This document shows positions 6,717 to 14,215 of a DNA stretch of 53,111 nt, piece by piece. The stretch is from Flavobacterium sp. Root935. Its GTDB lineage: Bacteria > Bacteroidota > Bacteroidia > Flavobacteriales > Flavobacteriaceae. Location of the stretch: assembly GCF_001429295.1 (NCBI RefSeq), contig NZ_LMJL01000007.1, positions 913,054 through 966,164 on the forward strand, in the 5' to 3' direction. The notes beneath the pieces are model-generated. The model worked only from the letters and a program-made list of their open reading frames with translations, did no database searches and had not been told where the DNA came from. The translations under genes and the position numbers were made by a program. How positions within the stretch are numbered: position 1 is the stretch's first letter; every line of letters begins with the position of its first letter.

Positions 6717-9524
6717 TTACAAGTCTAATTTCAATCCGAAATTGTAACGAGCTTGATAGTATTCTGCTTGTTTCGTATGAGCAGCAACTCCTTGGTAGTA
6801 ACGTAACGGCTGATTGGTTAAGTTATTAGCTTCTGCAAAAAAGCGAAGTTTTGGAGTAATTTTATAAGAAGCGTTTGCATCTAAGAAAAACTGCTTGTCA
6901 TAGTAACTGTCTTTATAAGACTCAGAACCTAATTCATCTAAATAATCAGATGTAAAGTTTGTTGAGATTCTAGCAGAGAAACGTTTGTTTTCCCAAGATA
7001 AAGATCCGTTAAACATATGAGGAGTTGTTCCTGGAAGACTAATGTCGTTTCTTTCATTTCCATCCTCATCTGCAATTCCTTTAGCTTTAGATTTTGTGTA
7101 AGTATAGTTTAAATAGATACCAAAACCTTTTAAGAATTTACCAGGAAGGAAATCTAACTGACGCTGGAAAGCAACTTCGAATCCGTAAACATCAACAGTG
7201 TCTCCGTTTCTTGATTGTAAAAATGACCAGTTTTCGCCCGCTGGAATTGGATTTACTTGATTTGGAAAATCCGTCGCAAATTTAGCATCAGTATATTGAT
7301 TGTCGCTGTAGTTGTATATAAAATCATTTAATCTTTTGTAGAAAACACCTCCAGAAATCAAACCAACAGATTTGAAATAGTTCTCTGCCATGAAATCATA
7401 ATTGTATGAATAAGTAGCATCAAGATCAGGATTTCCAGCTGTAATTTCTTTGTCTGCAGCAATGTTATTTACATAAGGAGCTAATGCATAATAATTTGGT
7501 CGTGCTAAAGCAGTGGTTGCAGCAGCTCTTAAAATCAAATCTTTTGTCGCATTGTATTGGAATGAAATACTTGGTAAAAGATTGGTATAAGAGTTTGTAT
7601 TGTTGATTTTGCTCTCTAATTCTTCTTCGTCCAATACACGGTTTCCTGTATAATCAATGTGAGTATTCTCCACACGGAAACCTAAAACCATAGAAAGTTT
7701 ATCATTAAAATCCTGATCCCATCTTACATACGCAGCAGTAATTCTTTCTTTAGCATTATAGTTTACTGCTAAATATTCTGCTGGATCTGCTTCTTTTTCG
7801 AATAAAGCAGCATTGTTTAAATCTAAACTTCCTAAGAAAGAAGCTGAAGCGAAAGTTCCTGGCACATATTTACTTCCTGGATTAAATCCGTTTCCATCAT
7901 AATAAGATGTTGGAACTTGTGATAATAACTCCATATCGTCGTTAATTGGAGTATAAGAATAGAACATATTATTTCTTTCTTTCTCTTTTAAACGAAGTCT
8001 AAGACCCGTTCTCAATCTTCCTTTTTCACCTGCAATTACAGAAAAAGGAAAACGGATATTAACTTTTGCACCAAATTCGCTTTCACTTGTTTCATCTGTA
8101 TTTTCAGTAACAGAATCAAATTTAAATTCGTCTGTTGATTCGCCAACAGTTGTCATTAATGGAAATCTTGGATTAGATAAATCTTCAAACATTTCTAAAC
8201 CTTTTTGACGGTATTCGATATAACGCTCACCTGGACGGTATTCTCTAGCTTTTGCGTAGTTTGCAGACCAGTCTAAATCTAATGTAGAATTGATTAAGTG
8301 TTCTCCACGAATCGAATAATTTTGAACTCTTTGATCTTCTAATCTTCGGTTTTTGTTTCGGTTGTTATCAAGACCACCTTTTGTCTGACGTTTTACACGA
8401 CCTTCAAATCCTGTAATAGTTTCGCCATCGTAAATAGGTTCAATATCATCATAAGTTGTTCTGAAACGGTTTTCTCTATCGTCTCTCCAGTTGTAAATTG
8501 CATTAGCAAAAATGGTGTTGTTTTCGTCAAATTTGTAATCTAAAGCAATAGATCCGCTGCGGCGAATACGCTGTACATCATATTTTCTAATTTCTGAAGC
8601 TTGTAGGTATTCATTTCCAAAATCATCTTTTACCCATTCGTTTTCGATATTATCAGATCCGTAATCAACATTGTTATAAGAACCACTGAAAACGGCTCCT
8701 AATTTATTATCAAAAAAGCGATTACCATATACAAAACCAGCAGTGTAAGAAGCGTGGTCACGAATTGGCAAATATCCTCCGGCAAGTGTTGCAGAAATTC
8801 TTTCGCCATTTGGAGTTGCTCTAGTAATTAAGTTTACAGAACCTCCAATCGCGTCTGCATCCATGTCAGATGTTAGCGTTTTGTTTACTTCAATTGTAGA
8901 AATCATATCAGACGGAATTAAGTCCATTTGCACATTTCTGTTATCTCCTTCTGCAGACGGAATACGGTCGCCATTTAAAGTTACAGAATTCAAAGATGGA
9001 GCTAAACCTCTAATAATAATGTTACGAGCTTCACCTTGATCATTCTGCATGGTAATACCAGGAACACGTTTTAAAGCGTCTCCAACGTTAGCATCAGGAA
9101 AACGTCCCATTTGATCAGAGGAAATTACGTTTCCAATATTTTTATTGTTTTTTTGCTGATTTAATGCTTTCGCCTGACCTTTTAAGATGTCTCCAACAAT
9201 AACTTCATTCAGTTCAGTTCCAGAGGTTTTAAGAGCAAAATCGATTACATTGTTTTTTCCTTGTTCAACTTTTATTTCTTGAGTTAAAGAAGTATATCCG
9301 ATATATTTTACTTCAACTTTATAGCTCCCCTCATTAATATTCAATAACTCAAAACGACCGTTATAATCAGAAACGGTATATTTTTTTTCGCCAACTATTT
9401 GAATCATAGCTCCAGGAAGAGGCAGTTTGTCATCAGCGTCTAATATCTTTCCAGATATAATCGCCTTTTGGGCAAAACCCGTTAGAGATAATAAAAAGAG
9501 TGTTAATACTAAAAATTTTTTCAT
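6717..9524 (-). CDS. TonB-dependent outer-membrane receptor (phytase partner)
   Basis: Protein of 935 residues with a signal peptide ending near F-A-Q (about 19). A carboxypeptidase-regulatory-like domain follows (about 20-105, with G-A-M-I-Q-I-V-G and the G-Y-T segment). The plug domain is at about 125-235 (V-P-G-I-T-M-Q-N-D, I-I-I-R-G-L-A-P, and G-G-S-V-N-L-I-T). The remainder is the 22-strand barrel region. It ends in a beta-strand, F-G-L-K-L-D-L. It is a stand-alone TonB receptor rather than a SusC type, since no SusD lies beside it. The adjacent phytase suggests the cargo is phytate, inositol phosphates or a metal complex; the substrate is inference. Confidence 0.9.
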   Translation of the reverse strand: MKKFLVLTLFLLSLTGFAQKAIISGKILDADDKLPLPGAMIQIVGEKKYTVSDYNGRFELLNINEGSYKVEVKYIGYTSLTQEIKVEQGKNNVIDFALKTSGTELNEVIVGDILKGQAKALNQQKNNKNIGNVISSDQMGRFPDANVGDALKRVPGITMQNDQGEARNIIIRGLAPSLNSVTLNGDRIPSAEGDNRNVQMDLIPSDMISTIEVNKTLTSDMDADAIGGSVNLITRATPNGERISATLAGGYLPIRDHASYTAGFVYGNRFFDNKLGAVFSGSYNNVDYGSDNIENEWVKDDFGNEYLQASEIRKYDVQRIRRSGSIALDYKFDENNTIFANAIYNWRDDRENRFRTTYDDIEPIYDGETITGFEGRVKRQTKGGLDNNRNKNRRLEDQRVQNYSIRGEHLINSTLDLDWSANYAKAREYRPGERYIEYRQKGLEMFEDLSNPRFPLMTTVGESTDEFKFDSVTENTDETSESEFGAKVNIRFPFSVIAGEKGRLRTGLRLRLKEKERNNMFYSYTPINDDMELLSQVPTSYYDGNGFNPGSKYVPGTFASASFLGSLDLNNAALFEKEADPAEYLAVNYNAKERITAAYVRWDQDFNDKLSMVLGFRVENTHIDYTGNRVLDEEELESKINNTNSYTNLLPSISFQYNATKDLILRAAATTALARPNYYALAPYVNNIAADKEITAGNPDLDATYSYNYDFMAENYFKSVGLISGGVFYKRLNDFIYNYSDNQYTDAKFATDFPNQVNPIPAGENWSFLQSRNGDTVDVYGFEVAFQRQLDFLPGKFLKGFGIYLNYTYTKSKAKGIADEDGNERNDISLPGTTPHMFNGSLSWENKRFSARISTNFTSDYLDELGSESYKDSYYDKQFFLDANASYKITPKLRFFAEANNLTNQPLRYYQGVAAHTKQAEYYQARYNFGLKLDL

Positions 9525-9700
9525 TGTGTGTGTTTAGTTTGATTTTGGTTGCGAAGCTAAAGCCCTTGTATTACTAAACCCTTGAAAAAAAATTAACATA
9601 GTGTTATGATTCCTACCCAACATTAGAAATATATTAATGTTAAAATAACATTCAATAAAAAAAGGAATTTAGTGGCGTTAAGTGAAAACAAATCAACTAT

Positions 9701-9734
9701 TTGTCTGAGAATTAAATTTTTGGCGCTAAATTTG
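9701..9734 (+). promoter_or_regulatory. Promoter of the DUF4407 gene
   Basis: TTG at 9701-9703 and TAAATTTG at 9727-9734 are separated by 23 nt, at the upper end of the spacing known for Flavobacterium promoters. The ATG is 31 nt further downstream. Confidence 0.55.
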
Positions 9735-9765
9735 CCATATCAATCACAATCAAAAATCATCAATC

Positions 9766-10866
9766 ATGTTAAAACAATTTTTTATCCTATGTTCAGGAGT
9801 CGACCGAGACCTCTTGAAAGACTGCTCAGAAGGCGAACAAACTAAATATGTTGGTATTGGCGCCACTGTATTTTTTACGGCAGTTATGGCTTTCTTAGCC
9901 AGTGCTTATGCGCTTTTTACCGTTTTCGATTCTATTTATCCCGCTTTAATTTTCGGATTTGTATGGAGTTTATTGATTTTTAATTTAGACCGATTTATCG
10001 TTTCTACAATTAAGAAAAGAGATCGGTTTTTAGACGAATTTCTACAAGCGACTCCACGAATTATATTGGCTGTTATTATTGCAATCGTAATTTCTAAACC
10101 TTTGGAAATTAAAATATTCGAAAAAGAAATCAATACTGTTTTGTTGAAAGAGAAAAACGAAATGGAGTTGGCCAACAAAAAACAAATTGGAACGTATTTC
10201 AAAACGGATTTAGATAAAAATAAGGCTGAGATTGCAGCTTTAAAAGCAGATATTGTAAAGAAAGAGAAAGAAGTAAATGCTTTATATTCTACTTATATTA
10301 CAGAAGCAGAAGGAACTGCTGGAACTAAAACGTTAGGAAAAGGTCCAGTTTATAAAGAAAAACGTGAGAAACACGATGCATCTTTAAAAGAATTTGAAAC
10401 TTTAAAAACAGCAAACGAAGCAAAAATCGCTGAAAAAGAAAAAGCAGGTGTAAAACTTCAAGCCGATTTAGATAAAAAAGTCTCTCAGACTCAGCCTATA
10501 ATTGAAGGTTTCGACGGCTTAATGGCGCGTATTAATGCGTTGAATAAACTGCCTTGGCTTCCCTCATTTTTTATAATGCTGTTGTTTTTAGCAATTGAAA
10601 CTTCTCCAATTATAGCCAAATTATTAGCTCCAAAAGGTGAATTCGATTTCAAACAAGAAGAAGCCGAAACAGCAATGAAAGCCACTTTGGCACAAAATAA
10701 ATACCAACGTGAACTGCTAGTGAAAACAAGCGCCGAAATGCACGATAAAGTTTATGCAGATATTGCCGAAGATAAAAATCTTTACGATTTGCAACGTAAA
10801 AATGCAAAAGAGTTACTAGAACTGCAGTCCCATAAATTTGTAGAAAAGCAGAAAGCGACTTTGTAA
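9766..10866 (+). CDS. DUF4407 membrane protein with a long coiled coil
   Basis: Protein of 366 residues. The N-terminus, with the C-S-G-V-D-R-D-L-L segment and two membrane helices (about 28-52 and 57-73), matches DUF4407. A third helix lies at about 98-112. A highly charged, probably coiled-coil segment (about 118-255, rich in K, E and A) is followed by a fourth helix near 267-285 and a charged tail. The function of the family is unknown. The layout suggests a membrane-anchored coiled-coil domain. It is monocistronic with its own promoter, and it converges on the PH/SHOCT gene across a shared terminator. Confidence 0.8.
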   Translation: MLKQFFILCSGVDRDLLKDCSEGEQTKYVGIGATVFFTAVMAFLASAYALFTVFDSIYPALIFGFVWSLLIFNLDRFIVSTIKKRDRFLDEFLQATPRIILAVIIAIVISKPLEIKIFEKEINTVLLKEKNEMELANKKQIGTYFKTDLDKNKAEIAALKADIVKKEKEVNALYSTYITEAEGTAGTKTLGKGPVYKEKREKHDASLKEFETLKTANEAKIAEKEKAGVKLQADLDKKVSQTQPIIEGFDGLMARINALNKLPWLPSFFIMLLFLAIETSPIIAKLLAPKGEFDFKQEEAETAMKATLAQNKYQRELLVKTSAEMHDKVYADIAEDKNLYDLQRKNAKELLELQSHKFVEKQKATL

Positions 10867-10900
10867 AATGTAATCTGTAAAATGTAATCTGTAAAATGTA
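10863..10900. repeat. 14-nt tandem repeat after the DUF4407 gene
   Basis: GTAAAATGTAATCT is repeated exactly at 10863-10876 and 10877-10890, with a third partial copy at 10891-10900. The first copy begins within the TTG codon preceding the stop codon. Confidence 0.85.
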
Positions 10901-10935
10901 AAAAGTCTTAAGCTCTAATGAACTTAAGACTTTTT
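10900..10935. terminator. Bidirectional terminator between convergent genes
   Basis: A 13-bp perfect stem AAAAAGTCTTAAG / CTTAAGACTTTTT (10900-10912 and 10923-10935) with a 10-nt loop. It has T-runs in both directions and lies between the DUF4407 gene and the minus-strand PH/SHOCT gene. Confidence 0.9.
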
Positions 10936-10977
10936 TATTTTCAGTAAGAAGTCATTTCACTTCTCACAAAGTACATT

Positions 10978-11682
10978 TTACATATAACTTAAAATCTCTT
11001 TTTTATAAGCATCGTACTCTCCCTGCATGATCAATCCGTTATCAAGGAGTTTTTTGTAATTCTGTAATTTATCAAAAAGTTCCTCTTTAGATAAGTCACT
11101 TAATTTACGTTCTCCAGCTGGCTGTGTTGGAAGCGGCTCATAAGTTGTTTCTGTAAAAGCTGGTGCAGAAGGCAAAATTTCAGCAAAACTAGTTACTTCT
11201 TCAGTTTCTACTTCTTCAACTTCTTCAGCTTCGTCTTCGTATTCTGGTTCAACAGTTTCTTGAATTGGTGCAGCAGTCGAAACTGGATTTTTCAATAAAT
11301 CCAATTGCTCTTTAGCGTAAGTATAAATTTTTCTAGCCTGAATTTTTGGAATATAATCAATAGAAACAGCCAAATCTGTTTTGGTACCAAATGAAAATTC
11401 AGAACCTAAAATGTTTTCTTTTACAAAAGTACTCGCAATATCATCCCAAGTGTAATCTGTAAAATCCATAGAAAGACCTAAATTTTTAGGCTTACAGATA
11501 ATGATACGCTTGTTTGTTAATACAATGCTGTCTGGAAAAACAGTAATAGCAGGCTTTTTTTGCACTGCAATATATCCAACTTCTTCGCCTTTCATTAATA
11601 AATCTGTAAGTTTCGAAGTGATTTTTTCAATCGCTTTTGGATCTTGTTCTTCGTTCAGAAATTTTTTAAATTGTTCTTTCAT
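10978..11682 (-). CDS. PH-domain protein with C-terminal SHOCT motif
   Basis: Protein of 234 residues with three parts. A bacterial PH-like fold lies at about 30-125 (G-Y-I-A-V-Q, then V-L-T-N-K-R-I-I-I and the W-D-D-I segment). An acidic, Glu-rich linker runs from about 135 to 165. A SHOCT-type helical hairpin lies at about 193-233 (L-F-D-K-L-Q-N-Y-K-K-L-L-D-N-G-L-I then E-Y-D-A-Y-K-K-E-I). SHOCT motifs are thought to mediate oligomerisation. No signal peptide or membrane helix is seen, so it is probably cytoplasmic. No function can be assigned. An 8-nt repeat array lies immediately upstream of the start. Confidence 0.72.
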   Translation of the reverse strand: MKEQFKKFLNEEQDPKAIEKITSKLTDLLMKGEEVGYIAVQKKPAITVFPDSIVLTNKRIIICKPKNLGLSMDFTDYTWDDIASTFVKENILGSEFSFGTKTDLAVSIDYIPKIQARKIYTYAKEQLDLLKNPVSTAAPIQETVEPEYEDEAEEVEEVETEEVTSFAEILPSAPAFTETTYEPLPTQPAGERKLSDLSKEELFDKLQNYKKLLDNGLIMQGEYDAYKKEILSYM

Positions 11683-11688
11683 TTTTTT

Positions 11689-11725
11689 AAGTTGCTAAGT
11701 TACTGAGCTTTTAAGTTGCTGAGTT
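11689..11725. repeat. 8-nt AAGTTGCT tandem array
   Basis: Units AAGTTGCT, AAGTTACT, GAGCTTTT and AAGTTGCT followed by GAG run head to tail directly upstream of the PH/SHOCT gene start. It belongs to the same family as the array at 1293-1323. Confidence 0.7.
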
Positions 11726-11779
11726 TTTTTACTGACGTTACAAATGTAATGCCTAATTTTCTAATTCGATAATTTCACT

Positions 11780-12124
11780 CTAAATTTTCTTTGTCAAACT
11801 TTTGAAAACCAATTCATAGGAATGATCAATTAATTCTTTGACAAATTTGTCTGGAAGATTTCCGTTTAAAGCAATCGTATTCCAGTGTACTTTACTCATA
11901 TGAAATCCAGGTTGTATTTCATCATATTCAGCTCTGAGTTCCTGTGCGCGGTCTGGATTACATTTTAAATTGACAGACTGCTCATTTTTTTCCCATTGCG
12001 ATAAAGAAGATAGGGCAAACATTTTACCGCCAACTTTAAAAACCAAAGTATCTTCGTCAAAAGGAAAATGCTCGCTCACACCTTTTTTTGAAAGACAATA
12101 TTCGTAAAACGTTTCTAAATTCAT
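11780..12124 (-). CDS. MmcQ/YjbR family protein
   Basis: Small cytoplasmic protein of 114 residues. It matches the YjbR fold: an N-terminal helix with the G-V-S-E-H-F-P-F-D segment, V-F-K-V-G-G-K-M-F-A-L, then the C-terminal H-M-S-K-V-H-W-N-T-I and a final helix with L-I-D-H-S-Y-E-L-V. The family has a CyaY-like fold and is often annotated as DNA-binding, but its cellular role is not settled. It precedes a GNAT gene on the same strand, with a hairpin repeat between them. Confidence 0.85.
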   Translation of the reverse strand: MNLETFYEYCLSKKGVSEHFPFDEDTLVFKVGGKMFALSSLSQWEKNEQSVNLKCNPDRAQELRAEYDEIQPGFHMSKVHWNTIALNGNLPDKFVKELIDHSYELVFKSLTKKI

Positions 12125-12160
12125 ATTATAAAAAAGTTATGATTCAACACGAATTACACC

Positions 12161-12201
12161 AATTTCACTAATTGAACTGTTTCATGGCAATTAGTGAAAT
12201 T
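12161..12201. repeat. CACGAATT-family hairpin between yjbR-like and GNAT genes
   Basis: A 14-bp perfect stem: AATTTCACTAATTG at 12161-12174 and its complement at 12188-12201, with a 13-nt loop. The left arm is preceded by CACGAATTACAC, placing it in the same family as 12624-12737, 29516-29577 and 32197-32264. Confidence 0.8.
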
Positions 12202-12209
12202 AGTGTTTA

Positions 12210-12608
12210 TTAAACTATTTTTTCCATCATTTTTTCAGGATGATTGAGTTTTGTAAATCCGAATTTCTCGTATAAAAAGTGAGCGTCAGTTGTGGCTAAT
12301 CTCCAAATTTTGACATTTTGAAGTTGAGGTTCCTTCATCATCGTTTCAATTAAGATCGACGAATATCCTTTTCCACGATGTTCTTCGGTTATAAAAACGT
12401 CCATTAAATAAGCAAATACCGCGTAATCGGTAATTACTCTTGCGAAACCAATTTGTTTGTCATCTAAATAGATTCCAAAACAAACCGAAGCATCAATTGT
12501 AGTCTGCACTTCTTCAATAGTTCGTCCTGCAGCCCAATAAATGTCTTTTAAAAAGTTTTGTATAAACGGAACGTCGAGTTTGGTTTTATCAGTAGATACG
12601 CTAATCAT
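12210..12608 (-). CDS. GNAT family N-acetyltransferase
   Basis: Compact GNAT of 132 residues. The acetyl-CoA binding motif A is seen as V-F-I-T-E-E-H-R-G-K-G-Y-S-S-I-L-I (R/Q-x-x-G-x-G/A type) near 72-88. The C-terminal A-H-F-L-Y-E-K-F-G-F-T motif B follows. It transfers an acetyl group from acetyl-CoA to an amine; the substrate is unknown. It is flanked on both sides by CACGAATT-type hairpin repeats. Confidence 0.88.
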   Translation of the reverse strand: MISVSTDKTKLDVPFIQNFLKDIYWAAGRTIEEVQTTIDASVCFGIYLDDKQIGFARVITDYAVFAYLMDVFITEEHRGKGYSSILIETMMKEPQLQNVKIWRLATTDAHFLYEKFGFTKLNHPEKMMEKIV

Positions 12609-12623
12609 AGTTTATTGTTTTTC

Positions 12624-12737
12624 TTGCCACGAATTTCACGAATTTTCACGAATTAATTTTTTCACTTCAAGCATGTAAAAATTAGTGGGAATTAGTGTAA
12701 TTGCTTCGCCAATTCGCTTTCGCTCGGGTCGTGGCAA
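12624..12737. repeat. CCACGAATT element with a nested GCTTCGCC insert
   Basis: A 114-bp element bounded by TTGCCACGA (12624-12632) and its complement TCGTGGCAA (12729-12737). The left arm holds three CACGAATT units; the right arm holds AATTAGTG units. The right arm is broken by the segment GCTTCGCC-N9-TCGCTCGGGTC (12703-12730), which recurs with a different N9 at 29425-29452. Confidence 0.8.
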
Positions 12738-12742
12738 ACTTT

Positions 12743-13495
12743 TTAAATCTTATATAAAATTGGTTTTGATGGACTTGCGTCATTTTCAAACGAAGCTATT
12801 TGAAGATTTAGTATATAATTTCCATCTTCAATTTCGTCTGGAACGTAAATCATTTCGGTAATTGTAGCATTTAACCGTGCATCAGAATTAAGATTATGAG
12901 TGTCTTTTACATTCCAAAATGCTTTGTGAGCCAGTAATTTACCTTCGTCATGTTCTTTGTCAACGCTTGGTAAATCAATCAATAAATGTTGAATTTCGCT
13001 TTCGCGGATGAAAGTGGCAGCTTCTTCAGACAAATAAGGCGGATTTGTATTTGAATATTTTCTTGATTTTTTTTCTTTTTGATTGGGAAGTGTTCTGATA
13101 ATCAAAGCGTCCAACGATGTCACATTGAGCGAAGTCGAGATGCTTTCTTTCGTAATAACGAGATCATCCCCAATTTTCTCAGGCTCAATGGTAATCAATT
13201 TAGCAAAAAAGAAAAACTGTTTAAGTGATTGATTAATGCTGTAAAAATCATTTGTAATATGTCCCAGACATTCCGTGTGCGTTCCATGTCCATGCGGATT
13301 GAAGAAAATATTGTTAAAATTCGTTGATGATTTTCCTTCCGAAACTTTTCCGATCCAATCGCCGAAAACTACAGGTTCAATAACTGGTTTTTCGATATAC
13401 CAGGCAATTGGGTTTTCGTCTGTATTGGTTAATGGAATAGAGATATCAATGGGTTTTGATAAGTCGATTTCGAAGTTGTTGATTTTTGCTATCAT
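12743..13495 (-). CDS. Cyclase family protein (kynurenine formamidase-like)
   Basis: Predicted metal-dependent hydrolase of 250 residues in the cyclase/KynB fold. The metal-binding motif H-G-H-G-T-H-T-E-C-L-G-H is at 68-79, matching the family pattern H-x-G-T-H-x-D/E-x-x-x-H. The start D-L-S-K-P-I-D-I-S-I-P-L fits the family N-terminus. The reaction is not certain; no tryptophan-pathway gene lies beside it. Residues 118-127 (S-I-S-T-S-L-N-V-T-S) are encoded by a half copy of the REP-like palindrome of 5432-5485, read in frame. Confidence 0.8.
   Translation of the reverse strand: MIAKINNFEIDLSKPIDISIPLTNTDENPIAWYIEKPVIEPVVFGDWIGKVSEGKSSTNFNNIFFNPHGHGTHTECLGHITNDFYSINQSLKQFFFFAKLITIEPEKIGDDLVITKESISTSLNVTSLDALIIRTLPNQKEKKSRKYSNTNPPYLSEEAATFIRESEIQHLLIDLPSVDKEHDEGKLLAHKAFWNVKDTHNLNSDARLNATITEMIYVPDEIEDGNYILNLQIASFENDASPSKPILYKI
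13116..13143. repeat. REP half-unit inside the cyclase coding sequence
   Basis: A 28-nt stretch holding TTGAGCGAAGTCGAGA. It shares the core TGAGCGAAGTCGA (13126-13138) with the palindrome at 5432-5485, plus the flanking TGTC motif seen near REP-like copies. It is carried in frame as residues 118-127. Confidence 0.7.
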
Positions 13496-13501
13496 GTTGA
13501 T

Positions 13502-13545
13502 TTAACCGCAAGGGTCGCTAAGGTTTACGCAAAGGGCGCCAAGGA
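13502..13545. repeat. CGCAAAGG-family repeat arm
   Basis: A run of degenerate units (CCGCAAGGG, TCGCTAAGG, TTTACGCAAAGGG, CGCCAAGG) lies upstream of the cyclase gene. It resembles one arm of the larger element at 52791-53021, but no complementary arm was found here. Confidence 0.55.
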
Positions 13546-13586
13546 TTATTAAAGATTGTTTGCGACTCTTTTAATTCCATTTTTTA

Positions 13587-14198
13587 TTAATGATTATCAA
13601 AAACAGAACACCATTCGTCATAATATTTGCCCGCCCAATTTCTCATATTTTTGAAGTACCATTTTGCAGCATTGTCAGCAAGGTTGAAACCATTTTCATC
13701 ATCAATTATAGACTCATCTTCAAAATTGCTTAAGGCGTGATGAAGCGCGGCGCTGCAAAGTAAAAACTGTCCTAAGGTATCTGCAACTGTTGTACCAGTT
13801 TCCCAATTTCCTGCGCCATGCATAAGTTTTTGAATGCCATTTTCCAGATCCTCAAAATCTACAATAACAGGATCAGCACCTTCATCAGCAAAAATAAAAA
13901 AGTTCTTGTTCCAATCGCCAATTTCAGTATTTTTTATTGAATTATAGTTGTAACCATCTTGCTTATATTTTAGATTTTCAACTCCATAAATACACATTGG
14001 ATTACCAACCGTAGAAAAATAAAAATCTTTTAGAGGTGCAAAATTGCTTATGTAATCTTTTAAATTGTGAGGTAATGTAATTTTAAATTCATTTTCTAAA
14101 CGATGAATATGACTTTTATTCTGTGATTCTCCAAAAGGAAAATTATCATCATTATTCCAGAATTTTTTTATTTCTAATATTGCAGTTTCTAAGTTCAT
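13587..14198 (-). CDS. SMI1/KNR4 (SUKH) family protein
   Basis: Protein of 203 residues. The SUKH fold is recognised from the I-H-R-L-E-N-E-F-K-I-T-L-P segment near the N-terminus, L-K-D-Y-I-S-N-F, the central I-Y-G-V-E-N-L and F-I-F-A-D-E-G-A-D-P-V-I-V-D. Many SUKH proteins are immunity partners of polymorphic toxins, but no toxin or secretion gene lies nearby, so it may be an orphan or a housekeeping member. It ends about 230 nt before the hemW start on the same strand and is possibly co-transcribed. Specific function is unassigned. Confidence 0.75.
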   Translation of the reverse strand: MNLETAILEIKKFWNNDDNFPFGESQNKSHIHRLENEFKITLPHNLKDYISNFAPLKDFYFSTVGNPMCIYGVENLKYKQDGYNYNSIKNTEIGDWNKNFFIFADEGADPVIVDFEDLENGIQKLMHGAGNWETGTTVADTLGQFLLCSAALHHALSNFEDESIIDDENGFNLADNAAKWYFKNMRNWAGKYYDEWCSVFDNH

Positions 14199-14215
14199 TT
14201 CATTTAAGATTTATA

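Noticed and set aside
12624..12737. Repeats spaced like a CRISPR array (CACGAATT units)
   Set aside because: Units are 8-10 nt, degenerate and without unique spacers, and the arms are complementary. No cas genes are present.
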